A DNA stretch of 64,000 nucleotides from Latrodectus hesperus (taxonomy: Eukaryota > Arthropoda > Arachnida > Araneae > Theridiidae), in the NCBI GenBank assembly GCA_037975125.1, contig CM075853.1:48986458-49050457 (forward strand). Reading direction: 5' to 3'. The notes beneath the pieces were generated by a model. It searched no databases, had not been told where the DNA came from, and saw nothing but the letters and a program-made list of their open reading frames with translations. Positions 22,018 through 33,806 of this stretch are shown here, piece by piece (positions within the stretch are counted from its first letter, which is position 1; each line of letters begins with the position of its first letter). The position numbers and the translations under genes are program-made.

Positions 22018-22280
22018 TAGTTTGGGCACAGGTGCCGTATAATCCATGATTCCAAATTCTGAGATTGGCGATTTTTTGGCGAATTTCCTTATGTTTCATT
22101 CTTGTTTTTATAACGTCATACATATATACCTATAAGAATTATGCAGAAAATTCTATTTTGGTAACCCTAGTATTTACGTCATTGCACACATCACGATACG
22201 TCATCTTTGCAAGATTTCTTCATCGCCAAAAAATTTCAGAACTTAGAATCATGGATTATACGGCACCTGTGCCCTAGTTT
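22018..22280. mobile_element. 251-bp MITE with long terminal inverted repeats and 6-bp target duplication
   Basis: The element occupies 22024-22274. Both ends begin GGGCACAGGTGCCGTATAAT when read inward; the terminal repeats match exactly for about 29 bp and remain similar for roughly 50 bp, including a GGCGA...TTTTTTGGCG block. It is flanked by TAGTTT (22018-22023 and 22275-22280). The interior has no transposase coding. Terminal sequence and 6-bp duplication do not fit Tc1 (TA), hAT (8), piggyBac (TTAA) or Harbinger (3). Superfamilies with about 6-bp duplications include IS3EU and Dada; assignment is open. Confidence 0.85.
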
Positions 22281-23312
22281 GTTAGCAATCATGATGACAG
22301 AATAAAAGCCATTCTAGAGATCAATTACAGGCATATATATTTTAGAAGTACCTTTGTCATCATAACTTCATTCTTTTGTGGTAAATATAGGGTGTTTTGT
22401 TCTTAATGCATTATAGCAAGTTGGAAAACGGATAATGATATCATTGTGACAATTTTCTCTGTGTAGCAATCTAATCTTGCTTTGCATGTTGGCCCTTTTC
22501 TTAAACAGTCTTCATTTTATCAACGAGTTTCTTGCAGCAACTATTGCTTCCAAATTTTTTTGTGTAAAAGGAGGCGGCATGGTAAGTATGGTGAAAATGG
22601 TGAACTGTTGCTCACTGTCTAGCTAGTTTTTTATATTTTGACTCTCCCATTCGGAGACACTCATTTGGATAAAATCATCACAAATCAATCACATCATTGT
22701 TGATTTTGTTTAATCCAATAGCTGTTGATCAAGTAGCAACCCTGTGTTCTCCCTTATGGCCATTCTGTTGATATTTTAACCAACAAAACGTGTCCACGAC
22801 GAAGAATAATTATTGAAGGATTTGACAAAGCAAGCATAATGTTGAGAGAGAGAGTGTGTAACAAAAAAGGTAGATTTTTCATTCAAGACAACTTTTAATC
22901 TTTGTCAAATATCGATGAAAAATTAGAAATAACTTAGAAATAGCTACAAGCTTTTGTTTTTCGTAACACAAAATTTTAAAATGAATTTTTTAAGGGATTA
23001 TCTCTAGTCATCTTTAAATAATGAGTTAGCTGCAATTTTAACTAAATACTTTGTGCAATTTAAATAACGTTATAAAAGTGTTGCTTCTTGATAATTTATT
23101 TGTTTCTTAATTCATGAAAATCGATACATGTGAGAAGAAACAGTGCAAATATTTTTGATGATTTAATGAGTTTCACTCAAAAAAGTGTTTCATATCGAAT
23201 TTAACATAATTAAATAATTTAAAGCATTCAGTGTAAATTTCTAAATTTAATTATGCTTTGATTAAGATTATTTAAGATAATAATTAGAATCAAATATAAT
23301 ATTAATAATTAC
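22281..23312. other. Ly6 intron 2 sequence, nothing recognised
   Basis: The stretch 22400-22860 is less AT-rich and may be an old repeat, but I could not identify terminal motifs or coding blocks. The rest is AT-rich up to the Ly6 exon 2 donor (GT at 23312-23311 on the - strand). Confidence 0.45.
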
Positions 23313-23471
23313 CTCCAGTTACAAAGTCAATATATTGTACGTGAAATCTGCATGTCTTGTCCTTAGGAGCTTCACATTCAACGAGGTATTTTGTATTTCC
23401 ACGTTCAATCGTATAGCAATCTTGTTGATCCTTATTTTTGGTGTCACAAACATAACATTTTAGTGATAAAA
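23313..23471 (-). CDS. Ly6/uPAR gene, exon 2 (first half of the three-finger domain)
   Basis: A 159-nt phase-1/phase-1 exon. On the - strand it follows TTTTATTTACAG (AG at 23473-23472) and ends GGAG|GTAATT. Its first two bases complete a Val codon with the G from exon 1, then it reads LSLKCYVCDTKNKDQQDCYT and on through VECEAP and KTCRFHVQ to FVTG. It supplies 5 cysteines, including the N-terminal LKCYVC (CX2C) typical of Ly6 domains. An ATG in frame at 23541 lies in the upstream intron and would give an artificial N-terminus; the true start is in exon 1 at 34894. Confidence 0.93.
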
Positions 23472-23736
23472 CTGTAAATAAAAGAATTATATAAGGACCT
23501 TTTCTAAACAGTACTCTGAACAAGATAAACGCAAAATTCATTATAGAATATTTCTTGAATATATATATTTTTTAATTATATATATCTTAATTTCAATTCA
23601 TTTAAGTACACACACATTATACCGATTTACTTGGCTTGAAATATAGAAATCCACTGGTTTTTGATTTTTCTTTCAATTGATTCAAATGCGAATAATTACT
23701 GAATGTTTAAACGTAATTTTCTTTTGAACTACCATA
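23472..23736. other. Ly6 intron 1, 3' end
   Basis: AT-rich sequence between exon 2 and the Tc1 element, including the polypyrimidine acceptor tract. Nothing else was seen. Confidence 0.6.
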
Positions 23737-24011
23737 TACATTCATGTCCAAAAATTAAGAATAATTCAGAATCACGCAGAAATTGAACTCTAAAATAAAA
23801 ATTTCACACGTAGAATTAACACACACATCTTGAAGAATGATATGGAAATTACAAGAAATCACCAGATGGCCCCGATAATACGTCACAACACAATGACGAG
23901 AGTGTAAGAGAAAGGTATATAAGGAATGGTTGCAAAGAAGTAAAATTGTTCACAAGCGCTTTGAAAGCCTTTTAGCGCAATAAACGCATAGTTACGGCAC
24001 AAAGGAAGCAT

Positions 24012-25230
24012 TTGGATGATGTTTTACACAGTAGAATTATCGGCTGTCTGGAATGTGGACGTACGCAGCTGAAAGTATCCGAGGAACTTGGAATCGCCGC
24101 GAGTTTCACCTTTAGGCTTTGGCAACGGTTAAAAAAAATGATAATGCGAGTAGACGTTACAGCACAGGTCAGCGTAGGAGTGTGGGTTCGATTCCCACCA
24201 TGGCCCTGGGTGTTTTCTTCGTTATTCTTCTGTGGTTGTACATCTGTCATTGTGCTATTTGTCCTATTATTGACGAAGACTTACAAGCGGATCTCAAGAA
24301 TCAAGCATACAAGTCTGAAAATATATGTATGTAATAATAATATATATAAAAAAAGGCACAGGTCGTACCCGAGTTACAACGCCGAATGAGGACCGATATT
24401 TGACAATTACTGCCAAAAGAAACAGACGGAGCACAGCATCAGACCTGTCTCGTCAGCTCTCCTCAGCTACCGGTACGACAGTTTCAAGGCAGACCGTGTA
24501 CAGACGTTTAGGGCACATTAGTCTATATGCTCGTAGGTGTGTCAGATGTGTTCCACTTACCGCAACTCACTGTCGCCTGCGGTTAGCCTGGAGTAGAGAG
24601 CATGCATTATGGACACCGCAACAGTGGTCATGTGTGATGTTTTCCGATGAGTCCAGGTTTAGCTGATTGTCACCAGTCTGATTCTCACCGGACATTCATA
24701 TGGAGAGGGCCAAATACCCGTTACCATCAAGAGAACACCACTGAATGAAACCGTTACGGTGGTGAAAATTTGCTCGTTTGGGGAGGAATTATTCTGGATT
24801 CCAGAACTAATATACATGTTCAGAATGTAATCATGACAGGCCACATTTATCGGGATGTCATTCTGGAACAACATGTACGTTTGTTTCGGGGTGGCCATGG
24901 GTGCAGAATGTCTGTTTATGGAGGACAACGTAAGTCCTCACCGTGCAAACTTGTAGATGAAGTCTTTCAATCGGATGATATCACCCGTATAGACTGGTCA
25001 GCATACTCCCTGGACTTGAATCCAATAGAGCATGTATTGGACAAACTTGGCCGATGAATTGCAGCCCGTCAACGCTCTCTCATAAATCTACCGGAACTTC
25101 GGAGAGCATTGCTTGATGAGAGTGTAATATTTCCCAAGATCAGATCGATAATTTGATTCTCAGCATGCCTAGGTGTTGTACGGCCGGGATTGCATCGCCG
25201 TGGGGCATACTAAGTATTAACCGTCATACC
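24012..25230 (+). pseudogene. Tc1-like transposase, interrupted
   Basis: Blocks in order on the + strand, in shifting frames: the helix-turn-helix start (HSRIIGCLECGRTQLKVSEE), then the SINE insertion, then RYLTITAKRNRRSTASDLSR, VSRQTVYRR, VPLTATHCRL, MFSDESRFS with the first catalytic Asp, LLVWGGIILDSRTNIHVQ, FMEDNVSPHRAN with the second catalytic Asp (read in a shifted frame), and DWSAYSLDLNPIEHVLDKL with the catalytic Glu. The DD34E-type layout identifies Tc1. A stop follows FS at about 24663 and frames shift afterwards, so the copy is dead. Confidence 0.9.
24171..24355 (+). mobile_element. SINE family A, 5'-truncated, inside Tc1
   Basis: Begins within the tRNA-like head just before box B (GGTTCGATTCC) and matches the 9955-10188 copy through the body to the A-rich tail. 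It is flanked by an exact 9-bp duplication GCACAGGTC (24162-24170 and 24356-24364); removing SINE plus one duplication restores the transposase frame across the junction. It therefore inserted after the Tc1. Confidence 0.93.
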
Positions 25231-25628
25231 AACCATGTTATATTGGTTTTTGTAAATAGATTCTTTTTTGAAATTTGCTCCAGGGAGTAAAAATTGCAAT
25301 TTTTATTAATGATGTCAAACATATAGCATCTTTTTTGCTCTTTACCTTTTGTTTAATAAATAGACTTTACAAATAAGTCACATTTGTTTTGCTTCTAACT
25401 CTTTCTTTGCCTAAACTTGCATTATCCTTAATTTATGGACACGAGTGTATAAATATGAAATTAAACTATATTTTCGTCATTTACATAATTCTTACCAACA
25501 AAAAATTTAAAAGAGACTGTATTTTTTAAATATATTTGTCAATCCACTACTCATTTTAACAACTTAACATGTATTTAGTTAAGATTTAGTTCTTGTGTTT
25601 TATAATTTCTAAAAAATATCCTTTTACT

Positions 25629-25796
<168 letters not shown>

Positions 25797-25799
25797 TAT

Positions 25800-26800
25800 A
25801 GTGGAACGCGTAGAAACGCATATAATCGCTGTGAGAAAAGAAAGATACGTGAAAACTTAGTCAAATGGAATTTAAGACCTCCTAAAATTGTTGCTAAATA
25901 TTTTGTAACAAATAAAAAACGTGGATCATAAGACATTTAGATGCTTCATAAATTAGCTTGAACAATTTATAACTAGAGAAGAATTTAATTTGTACGGTCA
26001 GCGAGAGAATAAGATTACAATTTATATCAGATCAGTTTCTCCACAGACCAATATGTATGATATTAAATCTTCATGTGCTCTTTAAAGATAGTTGAAAATC
26101 TCTTATTTAAGGTTTTAAATTAATTCATTTAAGTTAATTTAATGCTTTAAATAAGAAATATTTAACTACCTTTAAAAAATTGTCTAATATTTAACATCGC
26201 AGATCATCATCTATCTTATATTAGTTTCTGTAGAAATCAAGCTCACTTCTAGAAAACACGAGGAAACTTCCATAAAACAATTTTACGTTTTTTTGTTTTT
26301 GTGTGTGTGACAAATACGCCATATGCAAAACAGGTATAGGCAGAGAGGTCATTTAAAAATGCCGTTTGAACTCATTCATTAAATGTTCTACTTAAGGCAA
26401 ATACAAGGGAACATTTGTATCAATATATAGCACATAAAAATATTTACATAGTACTTTTCCTTGAACTTTTTAAGTCGTGATCTAAAATGTTCTTAAGTTT
26501 AAAAAAAGTGTAGTTAAAGAGGAAATGTTTAGTCTGAATTGTGCCTACTTCACATTTTACTAAACTTAGAATATTACAATGGAAGGGGTTTTTAATTATA
26601 TAATAAGAAAGATTTTATTTATGAATAGAACTTATATGAAAGATTGTGTGTGTGTAAAAGCATAAAAGTACATACAGTCAAACTTATCTTAATTAATTCT
26701 TGTTGGATTATTTAAACTCGTATTGTAATGAATGTGCATGGAATTCATATCACTTTATGAGAGGCCCAATTTAAGAAATCTCATATTTGGTCGTATTTGA
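25800..26800. other. Ly6 intron 1 sequence, nothing recognised
   Basis: AT-rich intronic sequence with a loose inverted repeat near 26100-26165. No transposon ends or coding blocks were seen. Confidence 0.5.
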
Positions 26801-26804
26801 TTAT

Positions 26805-26950
<146 letters not shown>

Positions 26951-28024
26951 TTAAGTTGTACTATATATGTAGTTTATTCTAGAAATTTCAGTGAAATTCA
27001 ATGTTTATAATAGAATGCAACGAAACTGGAATGTTTAAATTGCAAAATATTTCTGGGATTGAAATTTGAAGAAAATATTCTTGCAGTTAATTTAATATAC
27101 AATCAGAATGAATAAAAAACTCATCAATAGTCATATATATTAAAGAATACGAATATAGATTCAATCAGATGAGAGTGAAAGGCCTATCTTTCATCGCGTG
27201 GGTGGGACGATACAGCTTACAATGTATTTATTTGTTAATTGAAATCTCTAAATGTGTCCATAACACTGGCAAATAACGCTTAGTTTACGTATATACTGAT
27301 CAAAATAACTAATGTCGTTTTATCAATTTCATAATTTACGAATCTATTATCCTGAGATGTATCAACTGGAATTCTGAACCCATGAAAATTGAAATATCAG
27401 AGTAAAAAATAACAAAGTTTAAAATTGTTAGCAAGAACTTTGTAATACAAATGGGTATCCTATTTTTGTATCTACCTCATACTAAATTTATATAATCAGC
27501 TGAAATGTATTCTAGACGTAATTTCTGTAGAATTTAAGATGTATTTGGAGATAAATAATACCTGGAGCTTTTTAATCTTTGTAATTTAAAAAGGCTGACA
27601 ACTGAATTAAAATACTTTACTGATATTTTTTCATCAAACCAAAAGGGGATGCATGAACTCATATGCATTTCAACAAGGAAAGTTCGTCAGTGGTCTTAGG
27701 CAGCGTGGACTATATTCGAGTCTCGTGAGTTAATTTTTTCCGATACGTTTATTGTGGGTAATAACTTACATGGATAAGATTAAAAGAAATTATATCCCAA
27801 AAATATTTTTTCAGAATAAAAATTCTGAATTTAAATTGTCTTCAACATCCATTATTCTATTAATGAATTCATTATTTTTCTTATTAATGCAGGTGTAACA
27901 TTTCTGCCCATGAAATCATATTTCTTACAAATTGTATTGCTTTGTAATCAACAGGGAAATTTTTTTAAATCCAGATAAGCTATTTTGAAGTGCATTATAT
28001 CTAAGTATATGAATAAACAAAAAT
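26951..28024. other. Ly6 intron 1 sequence, nothing firm
   Basis: AT-rich intronic sequence. A short GC-richer patch near 27685-27735 (AGTGGTCTTAGGCAGCGTGG, then TTCGAGTCTCG) may be a decayed tRNA-derived head, but it is too short to call. Confidence 0.45.
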
Positions 28025-28036
28025 ATTACTTATACT

Positions 28037-28321
28037 GCCACCCAACTTGCCTAGTGGTCAGTGTGCCTGACTGCGGATAAGAAGGTCCTGGGTTCGAATC
28101 CCGGTTCGGACATGAATGTACTTTCTCTCTCTATCTATCCTGTCTTTGTCCTTTCCTTGTATGAATGAGGTGTGAATGGTTGCCTACCCTATAAACGGGT
28201 CCCTATGGCATGTGTGTACTGAAGAAGTCGGACTCCACACCAAATATGGTTCAGTTGGAAAAGTGGAGCAGCGCACCCCATATTGCCAGCCTAGCTGGCA
28301 CACGACAATAACAACAACAAC
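28037..28321 (+). mobile_element. SINE family B, copy 1
   Basis: tRNA-derived head with box A-like TGCCTAGTGGTCAGTGTGCC and box B GGTTCGAATCCC, a body of about 200 bp ending CTAGCTGGCACACGACAA, and a (CAA)n-type tail. It is flanked by an exact 12-bp duplication ATTACTTATACT (28025-28036 and 28322-28333). Two more copies are at 30272-30547 and 41604-41874. It lies in Ly6 intron 1. Confidence 0.95.
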
Positions 28322-28333
28322 ATTACTTATACT

Positions 28334-29870
28334 AGTTTAAATCAAATACTAAATTGATTGAAAATTAATGTCAATATAATTTTAGGAGTATTCAAGCTTA
28401 TTAAACTATTATTCTGTGAGAATCTCGTATAAAAAATACCATGATATAGAATTACTAGCGTAATTTTTTCTTACGAACTTTAAAAGTTAGGTTCCATATA
28501 TTTAACATTGAGAAAACTTAAACGACTGTCTTGCGGAATAAAGAGAGATCAGATTTCTATTGTTTGCTACTTTTTATAGATTGTTTAATAAATTATATTT
28601 AAAACTTATTTTCATATATTCTCTATTCAGCCATACACAGTCACATTGAAAGAAATTGCGATGTCCATCAGAAATGACTATAATCATAGAAACTTTTATC
28701 TCTTGAAATATTCATGTGATTATAAAACTGATTTCAATGCCACAAAAGCGACGGTCATAAACAAAAACTGGAGGAAATTCATTTATAATTTTCTCACATT
28801 TTTTTCCTTTTAAAAAAATACTGCAGCAGAAATTATCAAAGATAATAATGAATTCATTATTATAACTTCATTGGATAGCATTCCAGAATCAATGATAATA
28901 GTCCAGTATGTGTTTCCTTCAAATGATAATGTATTCAAATATTTTCAGCTGTTCGAATTAAGGAAAGTTTGGGTTGCACGTTTCACCTCGTTTTCCTACA
29001 TACTGGTGGAACTTCGTCCATTAAAACTACGAAACAACGACCAGCTCTTTGATTCAAGGTCAAGTTTAAACTCGCTTATTGTACAATTTGATTCTTTTGA
29101 AGGTTAAATATTTCTTCGCTGGAAGCGCATAAAAACCAATGCTAAACGCTATAAATCATTAAGTTTTACTTTTTATTTTTTATTTCAAGTCAAATTTATT
29201 TGAAAAAAAAACTTTTTTTACATATCAGACCTGTTAAAAATCATTGACAACACTACTGAATATCTCTAAATATCTTTCATATTTGTACACACATGCTACG
29301 TATTTGTAATTTTACTGACAATCTGCATTAATAAATAAAAATTGAATTTTTAATTTTCTTTCTCTTCCAAAGCATTTTGTTTAAGCAATTTAACATAAAG
29401 CATTTCTACACTAGAAATGGAATTTGGTTATTTGTTCAGAATGTTGAGAAAAGTTAAATGGATAGAAAATGAGGAACATTTTATCTCTTCCACACATTGA
29501 TTCGTACAAAAAATTCCTATCAAACCCTAATTTGAAAACTGAGTTAAATTTAAATCAAAATAAGGCACTTAAAAACTAAATAAATTAACAAAATACAAAT
29601 GAAATTTACCATAGTTAATTTTTTTATTGAATATATATTTTACTTTATTTAACAAAAAGTATCTCCAAATTACATGTTTAGACGATTTATTTACATCATT
29701 TAAATGAAATAAATATTTCTTTTAAATATCACTGAAAAATTAAAATAAATTTTAAATCAAAAATTTTTTGTTAAGAAAATGAATTCATTTTTTCCAAAAT
29801 TTCGAATTAAGATATACAAAAAATTTAATTATAGAATTTGAATTAATGAATGAAATTCTGGTAGTGATTC
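28334..29870. other. Ly6 intron 1 sequence, nothing recognised
   Basis: AT-rich intronic sequence with a perfect 22-bp palindrome near 28842-28863 (ATAATAATGAATTCATTATTAT). The + frame at 28871-29107 has no recognisable content or supported splice sites. Confidence 0.45.
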
Positions 29871-30139
29871 TTGTAGAGCAGGGGTGGCCAGTCAGCGGCT
29901 CGCGAGGTACATGCGGCTCTTTGAAGGATCATTTGTGGCTCTCGATAAATGTATCCGAGTTCTCTTTTCATTTTTGTGGTATTATATTAAAAATAATTAT
30001 TATCTTACCGTTTGTGTTTCAAAATGTATTTTAAATTACTGACAACAATATGAAAGACCAAGTGCTATGTCGCACATCTTGTATAGTGGCCAGAGTGCCT
30101 GACAGCGGATAGGGATTTTATTTTTATTTATTTGATTTC

Positions 30140-31460
30140 ATGTTAAAAAAGAATTATAAAATTTAGAAGTACTTCAAGAATCAACCTGCGATGTCGATAT
30201 TAAAAAAGCATTACTTTCGTAATGAAAAAACTTTTGATGTGCCTCTTAATAAACTTGCTAGCATTGCAAATGCCGCCCGCCCTGTCTAGTGGTCGGGGTC
30301 CCTGACTGCGGATAAGGAGGTCCTGGGTTCGAATCCCGGTTCGGGCATGGATGTACTTTCTCTCTCTATCTATCCTGTCTTTGTCCCTTCCTTGTATGAA
30401 TGAGATGTGAATGGTTGCCTACCCTATAAACGGGTCCCTATGGCATGTGTGTACTGAAGAAGTCGGACTCCACACCAAATATGGTTCAGTTGGAAAAGTG
30501 GAGCAGCGCACCCCATATTGCCAGCCTAGCTGGCACACGACAACAACAGCATTGCAAATTGTGGAGCTCCGGTAATGCTGGGAAAAAATCTGTCTTCTTG
30601 TGCTTTAAAGAGAATATTCTCAAATTCCACTATTCATACCGATTCACAGCCTAATTCAATGAGAACATCTCGTTACAAAATATTCAAAATATCCTGATAT
30701 TATGAAAATAGTGTTACACTTGGTTAATTACATTAGCATCTATACAAAAAATATTTGACAATTCAAAAAATTCCTTGAAGAACTAAAGGATGAAGAACTA
30801 CCAAATAACATTAATTTCTTTTGTATTGTTAGATGATTATCTAGTTAAAACGCATTAAATTGATTTGTTGATTTGTTTGATACTACAACTGTATTTCTTA
30901 AAAGGAAATAATCTACGATGATTATCCAATCCACTAAAGTCGATTGAATGTTTTATACCTGATGTCATGGAACATTTGCAAACACTAAATTTACAATTGC
31001 ATAGGAAAGACAAAATAATATCTGACCTCTCACAGTGTGAATATTTAGTTTTCAAAATAAATTACAACTTTTTCAAAAGGACATTAAAAATAAAACATAT
31101 TGTTACTTTCCTCCAATTAAAAAAATTTGTTTTGCTATAAAAAAAATAAAATAAAAAAAATAAAAATAAAAAAAACTTAACGAGATATATATATATAAAA
31201 AAAAACTAGCAAGAAATTTGACGGGATTCTAAACAAGATTTCATGACTTGAAATACTTTAAATCGTCTCTTGATTTTTTTCTAAATTCTTTTGAAATTAG
31301 CATACTAAAAGGCGAGTTTCATATTTCCAATATAATTATGACCCAAAAAAACATTTGGAGAGTTCGAATTAATAGAGATGAAAGAATATCAGGTCCTATA
31401 ATTAAATTATAAGTTGACGTCGATTACTGAATTTGTGAAATTTGTACCAGAATCAAAATA
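30140..31460 (+). pseudogene. hAT transposase remnant (copy B)
   Basis: Degenerate coding corresponding to the middle and C-terminal parts of copy A: the 'EVLQESTCDVDIKKAL'-like block near 30165-30210, the 'YRFTA..NSMRTSRYKIFKIS' counterpart near 30640-30690, and the block near 30950-31030 that in copy A reads DVMEQLQTLNLQLQ (here DVMEHLQTLNLQLHR). It is interrupted by a SINE, frameshifts and stops. Confidence 0.75.
30272..30547 (+). mobile_element. SINE family B, copy 2, inside hAT copy B
   Basis: Nearly identical to copy 1, including box B GGTTCGAATCCC and the CACACGACAACAAC end. It is flanked by an exact 12-bp duplication AGCATTGCAAAT (30260-30271 and 30548-30559) made of hAT sequence, so the SINE is younger than the hAT insertion. 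Confidence 0.95.
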
Positions 31461-32805
31461 GTCTGAATTAAAAAAGGGTGTTGTCGAATTATTTCAACAT
31501 TCGGAACATCGTACCTATGTGAATCCTTTTATTTTACTTATAATTCGTGAAATACAAACACTGATCAGTATTAATTGACCACCATATTAAAGAATTACTG
31601 AGAAGCGCTCAATTAATATCACCAATCATTCACCAAATTTTAAGGAATTATCAAGAGAAGTAAAATAAATGTGTTTAATTTTTAGTATTTAAATTCAATA
31701 CACAAATTTTGTACTATTATTTATATATTTTCAATAAATATAATTTCTGTAAAAAATTTTAATATTTTTTTTGTATAACTTTTAAACACGTATTTAATTT
31801 TGGCTCCCGAAAATTTAAAATTTTAAAAAATGACTCGGATTATCACGGAGTTTGACCATTCTTGCTCAAGAGTCTTGTTTTTCTCAGAATTCTATTATGA
31901 ATTAGCTCCAAACATAGCATAAAAGCAAGAAATCATTAAAAACATTTTTAAAGAGCATAAAATATCAAACTATTAGTAAATATTTCAAAATGTGAGAAAT
32001 TTTTAAACTATAATTTTATGATTTTTTTTAGATTATTCCGTAAACGATCCTATTATCCAACTTTTTTAATTTGCTTACTTATTAATTTACTTACTAAAAT
32101 TAATAACGTAATTTTAAAACATTTTTGTGGATTGAGCATTCAGTTAATTTAAGAATAATATCCAGTGTTATTGCGTGTATGAATTCACGTAATATAAATA
32201 TATGAAATATAAGACTTACTCCATTAAAGTTTTCTAGATCTTCACTTTAAAATCAGTTGGTAAAAATGAAGCAATTATTTCGTGAGAGGGCAAATAATAC
32301 AATTGTCCCACTTAAGTTTGGGGAAAAAGCTTTATTTCTGAAGAAATCCCTTCTTTTAACAGGATATTCCTTTACACGCAATATTTGCAATATTTGAAAC
32401 ACTCTGTTGACCATTTATTGCTCAACATGAAAACAGTTCGCAATATACAACACAGTTAACAACAAGGATATACTTTTCAGCCAAAATATGCCGAAAGATT
32501 CATTAAATTTTTTGTCAAATTGATTCTAATTTATTCTTTTATATGTAATATCATTAGTGAGCGTAATGAAATCGCAGTAAACATGAAAATTGTTTTTCTT
32601 TAATAAAAGCATATTTTAAACTTTTAATCTGTTAGTCACTAATAAATAATACTGAATATGAGAATTTTATATTGAGAACTATATATATAATTGGTTATAT
32701 ATAAAAATAATTTCAAGCATCAATAGACTGAATTTTACGGTTTTAAATACATTTCAGTTTTAGGTTAGGTTTTTAGTTTTAGGTTTTGATTCATTTCAGT
32801 TAGTC

Positions 32806-32855
32806 ATTTACTACTAATATTTTAGTATTTGAGTACTAAAATATTAGTAGTAAAT
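32806..32855. repeat. Perfect 22-bp inverted repeat, 6-nt spacer
   Basis: Arms 32806-32827 and 32834-32855 are exact reverse complements around TTTGAG. Immediately upstream are near-repeats of TTTTAGTTTTAGGTT. Confidence 0.9.
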
Positions 32856-33730
32856 CATTTACATCTTAATGCCAACTTTACAATGCTTTTAGCTGAAATA
32901 TTTCTTATGAAGTATGATAGTGGAATCTCTATCTTTATAATCAAGCTCATGGTAAATGTATCCAGTTTTCTTTTATAAATTATATAATCACAAATATATT
33001 TCTTCATACTTTTTTATTTGAATTTACTATCTTCTCCTCTTTTTAATATATAAATTGCTATTAAGATTTTAACGTAAATAAACGTTTAAATATCAGGATA
33101 ATTCAAGCAAACAAATAAATTAAAATATATTAGTAAAAGAGTTTTACAAATAAATTCTTTTTCCACGAAAATTTAAGCTTCATTTTTACCCACAATTTAT
33201 GAAAATAAAATATTTTCCAGTCTTCAGACACCGGAAAGTGCTTAAAAATTTTGATTTGTGGATATTTGTAAAATTTTCTTTGTATTTTTGAACAACCACT
33301 AGTTTTATAAAGATTTATTGCTTTAAATTTGGTTACAAATTCGGTTGAGTCTGTATACATCAATAAATTGACTTAGAATTCATGTCACTTAAATTCACAC
33401 AGTATATTCAAATTAAATATGAAAAGAAATCTTTTTATTTTAATATTTAGCCAGCTAATGAAAATATTTTGCCTTTATTTATATTTTTTAACAGAAAACT
33501 TTATTACAGGTTAACATTTTTATTGTTTGATATACACAAAATACCATTAGAATATAAGTGTTGGCTTTTCAAATTCTGTAGAAATTTTCACCAAATTCTG
33601 CTGTAATCAAATAAATCATTTATAATATTTGCTCGAAATTATTTGTACCAAAATATTTTGCTTAATTAATGCACATTGTATTTTGAAATAATTACTTTAT
33701 ATACATAGTATGCATTAATTTGGTAATATG

Positions 33731-33731
<1 letters not shown>

Positions 33732-33804
<73 letters not shown>
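33732..33804. repeat. (TA)n microsatellite
   Basis: About 73 bp of uninterrupted TA in Ly6 intron 1. Confidence 0.97.

Positions 33805-33806
<2 letters not shown>

Larger units (their letters stand above)
23739..25447 (+). mobile_element. Tc1-like transposon, near full-length, carrying a SINE
   Basis: Inverted terminal repeats start CATTCATGTCCAAAAATTAA on the left and, read inward from 25447, CACTCGTGTCCATAAATTAA on the right. Both ends are flanked by TA (23737-23738 and 25448-25449), the invariant Tc1/mariner target. The total is 1709 bp, including a 185-bp SINE plus its 9-bp duplication, so the original element was about 1.5 kb, normal for Tc1. It sits in Ly6 intron 1, only 268 bp upstream of exon 2. 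Confidence 0.93.
29871..31872 (+). mobile_element. hAT transposon copy B (GTF2IRD2-type), carrying a SINE
   Basis: The element occupies 29879-31864. It starts CAGGGGTGGCCAGTCAGCGG and ends GTTTGACCATTCTTG, a mutated complement of that terminus (10 of 15 positions match the intact form). The flanks TTGTAGAG (29871-29878) and CTCAAGAG (31865-31872) match at 5 of 8 positions, an aged 8-bp duplication. The interior parallels copy A block by block but lacks the N-terminal part of the transposase. Its 3' end retains sequence that copy A has lost. It lies in Ly6 intron 1. Confidence 0.85.

Noticed and set aside
21804..22055. 83-codon - strand frame starting MESWIIRHLCPNYHR
   Set aside because: Its first codons are MITE terminal repeat and the rest is flanking intron. 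No domain or conservation signal was seen.
22018..22280. Assignment of the MITE to Tc1, hAT or Harbinger
   Set aside because: The flanking duplication is 6 bp and the termini do not match those superfamilies, so it was left unclassified.
23472..23541. Ly6 protein starting at the ATG near 23541 with a local signal-like N-terminus
   Set aside because: These codons are intron sequence before a good acceptor (AG at 23473-23472). The exon at 34831-34894 supplies a better signal peptide in exact phase.
28871..29107. 78-codon + frame as a gene
   Set aside because: No recognised content. It lies in Ly6 intron 1 on the opposite strand, and no splice partners were found.
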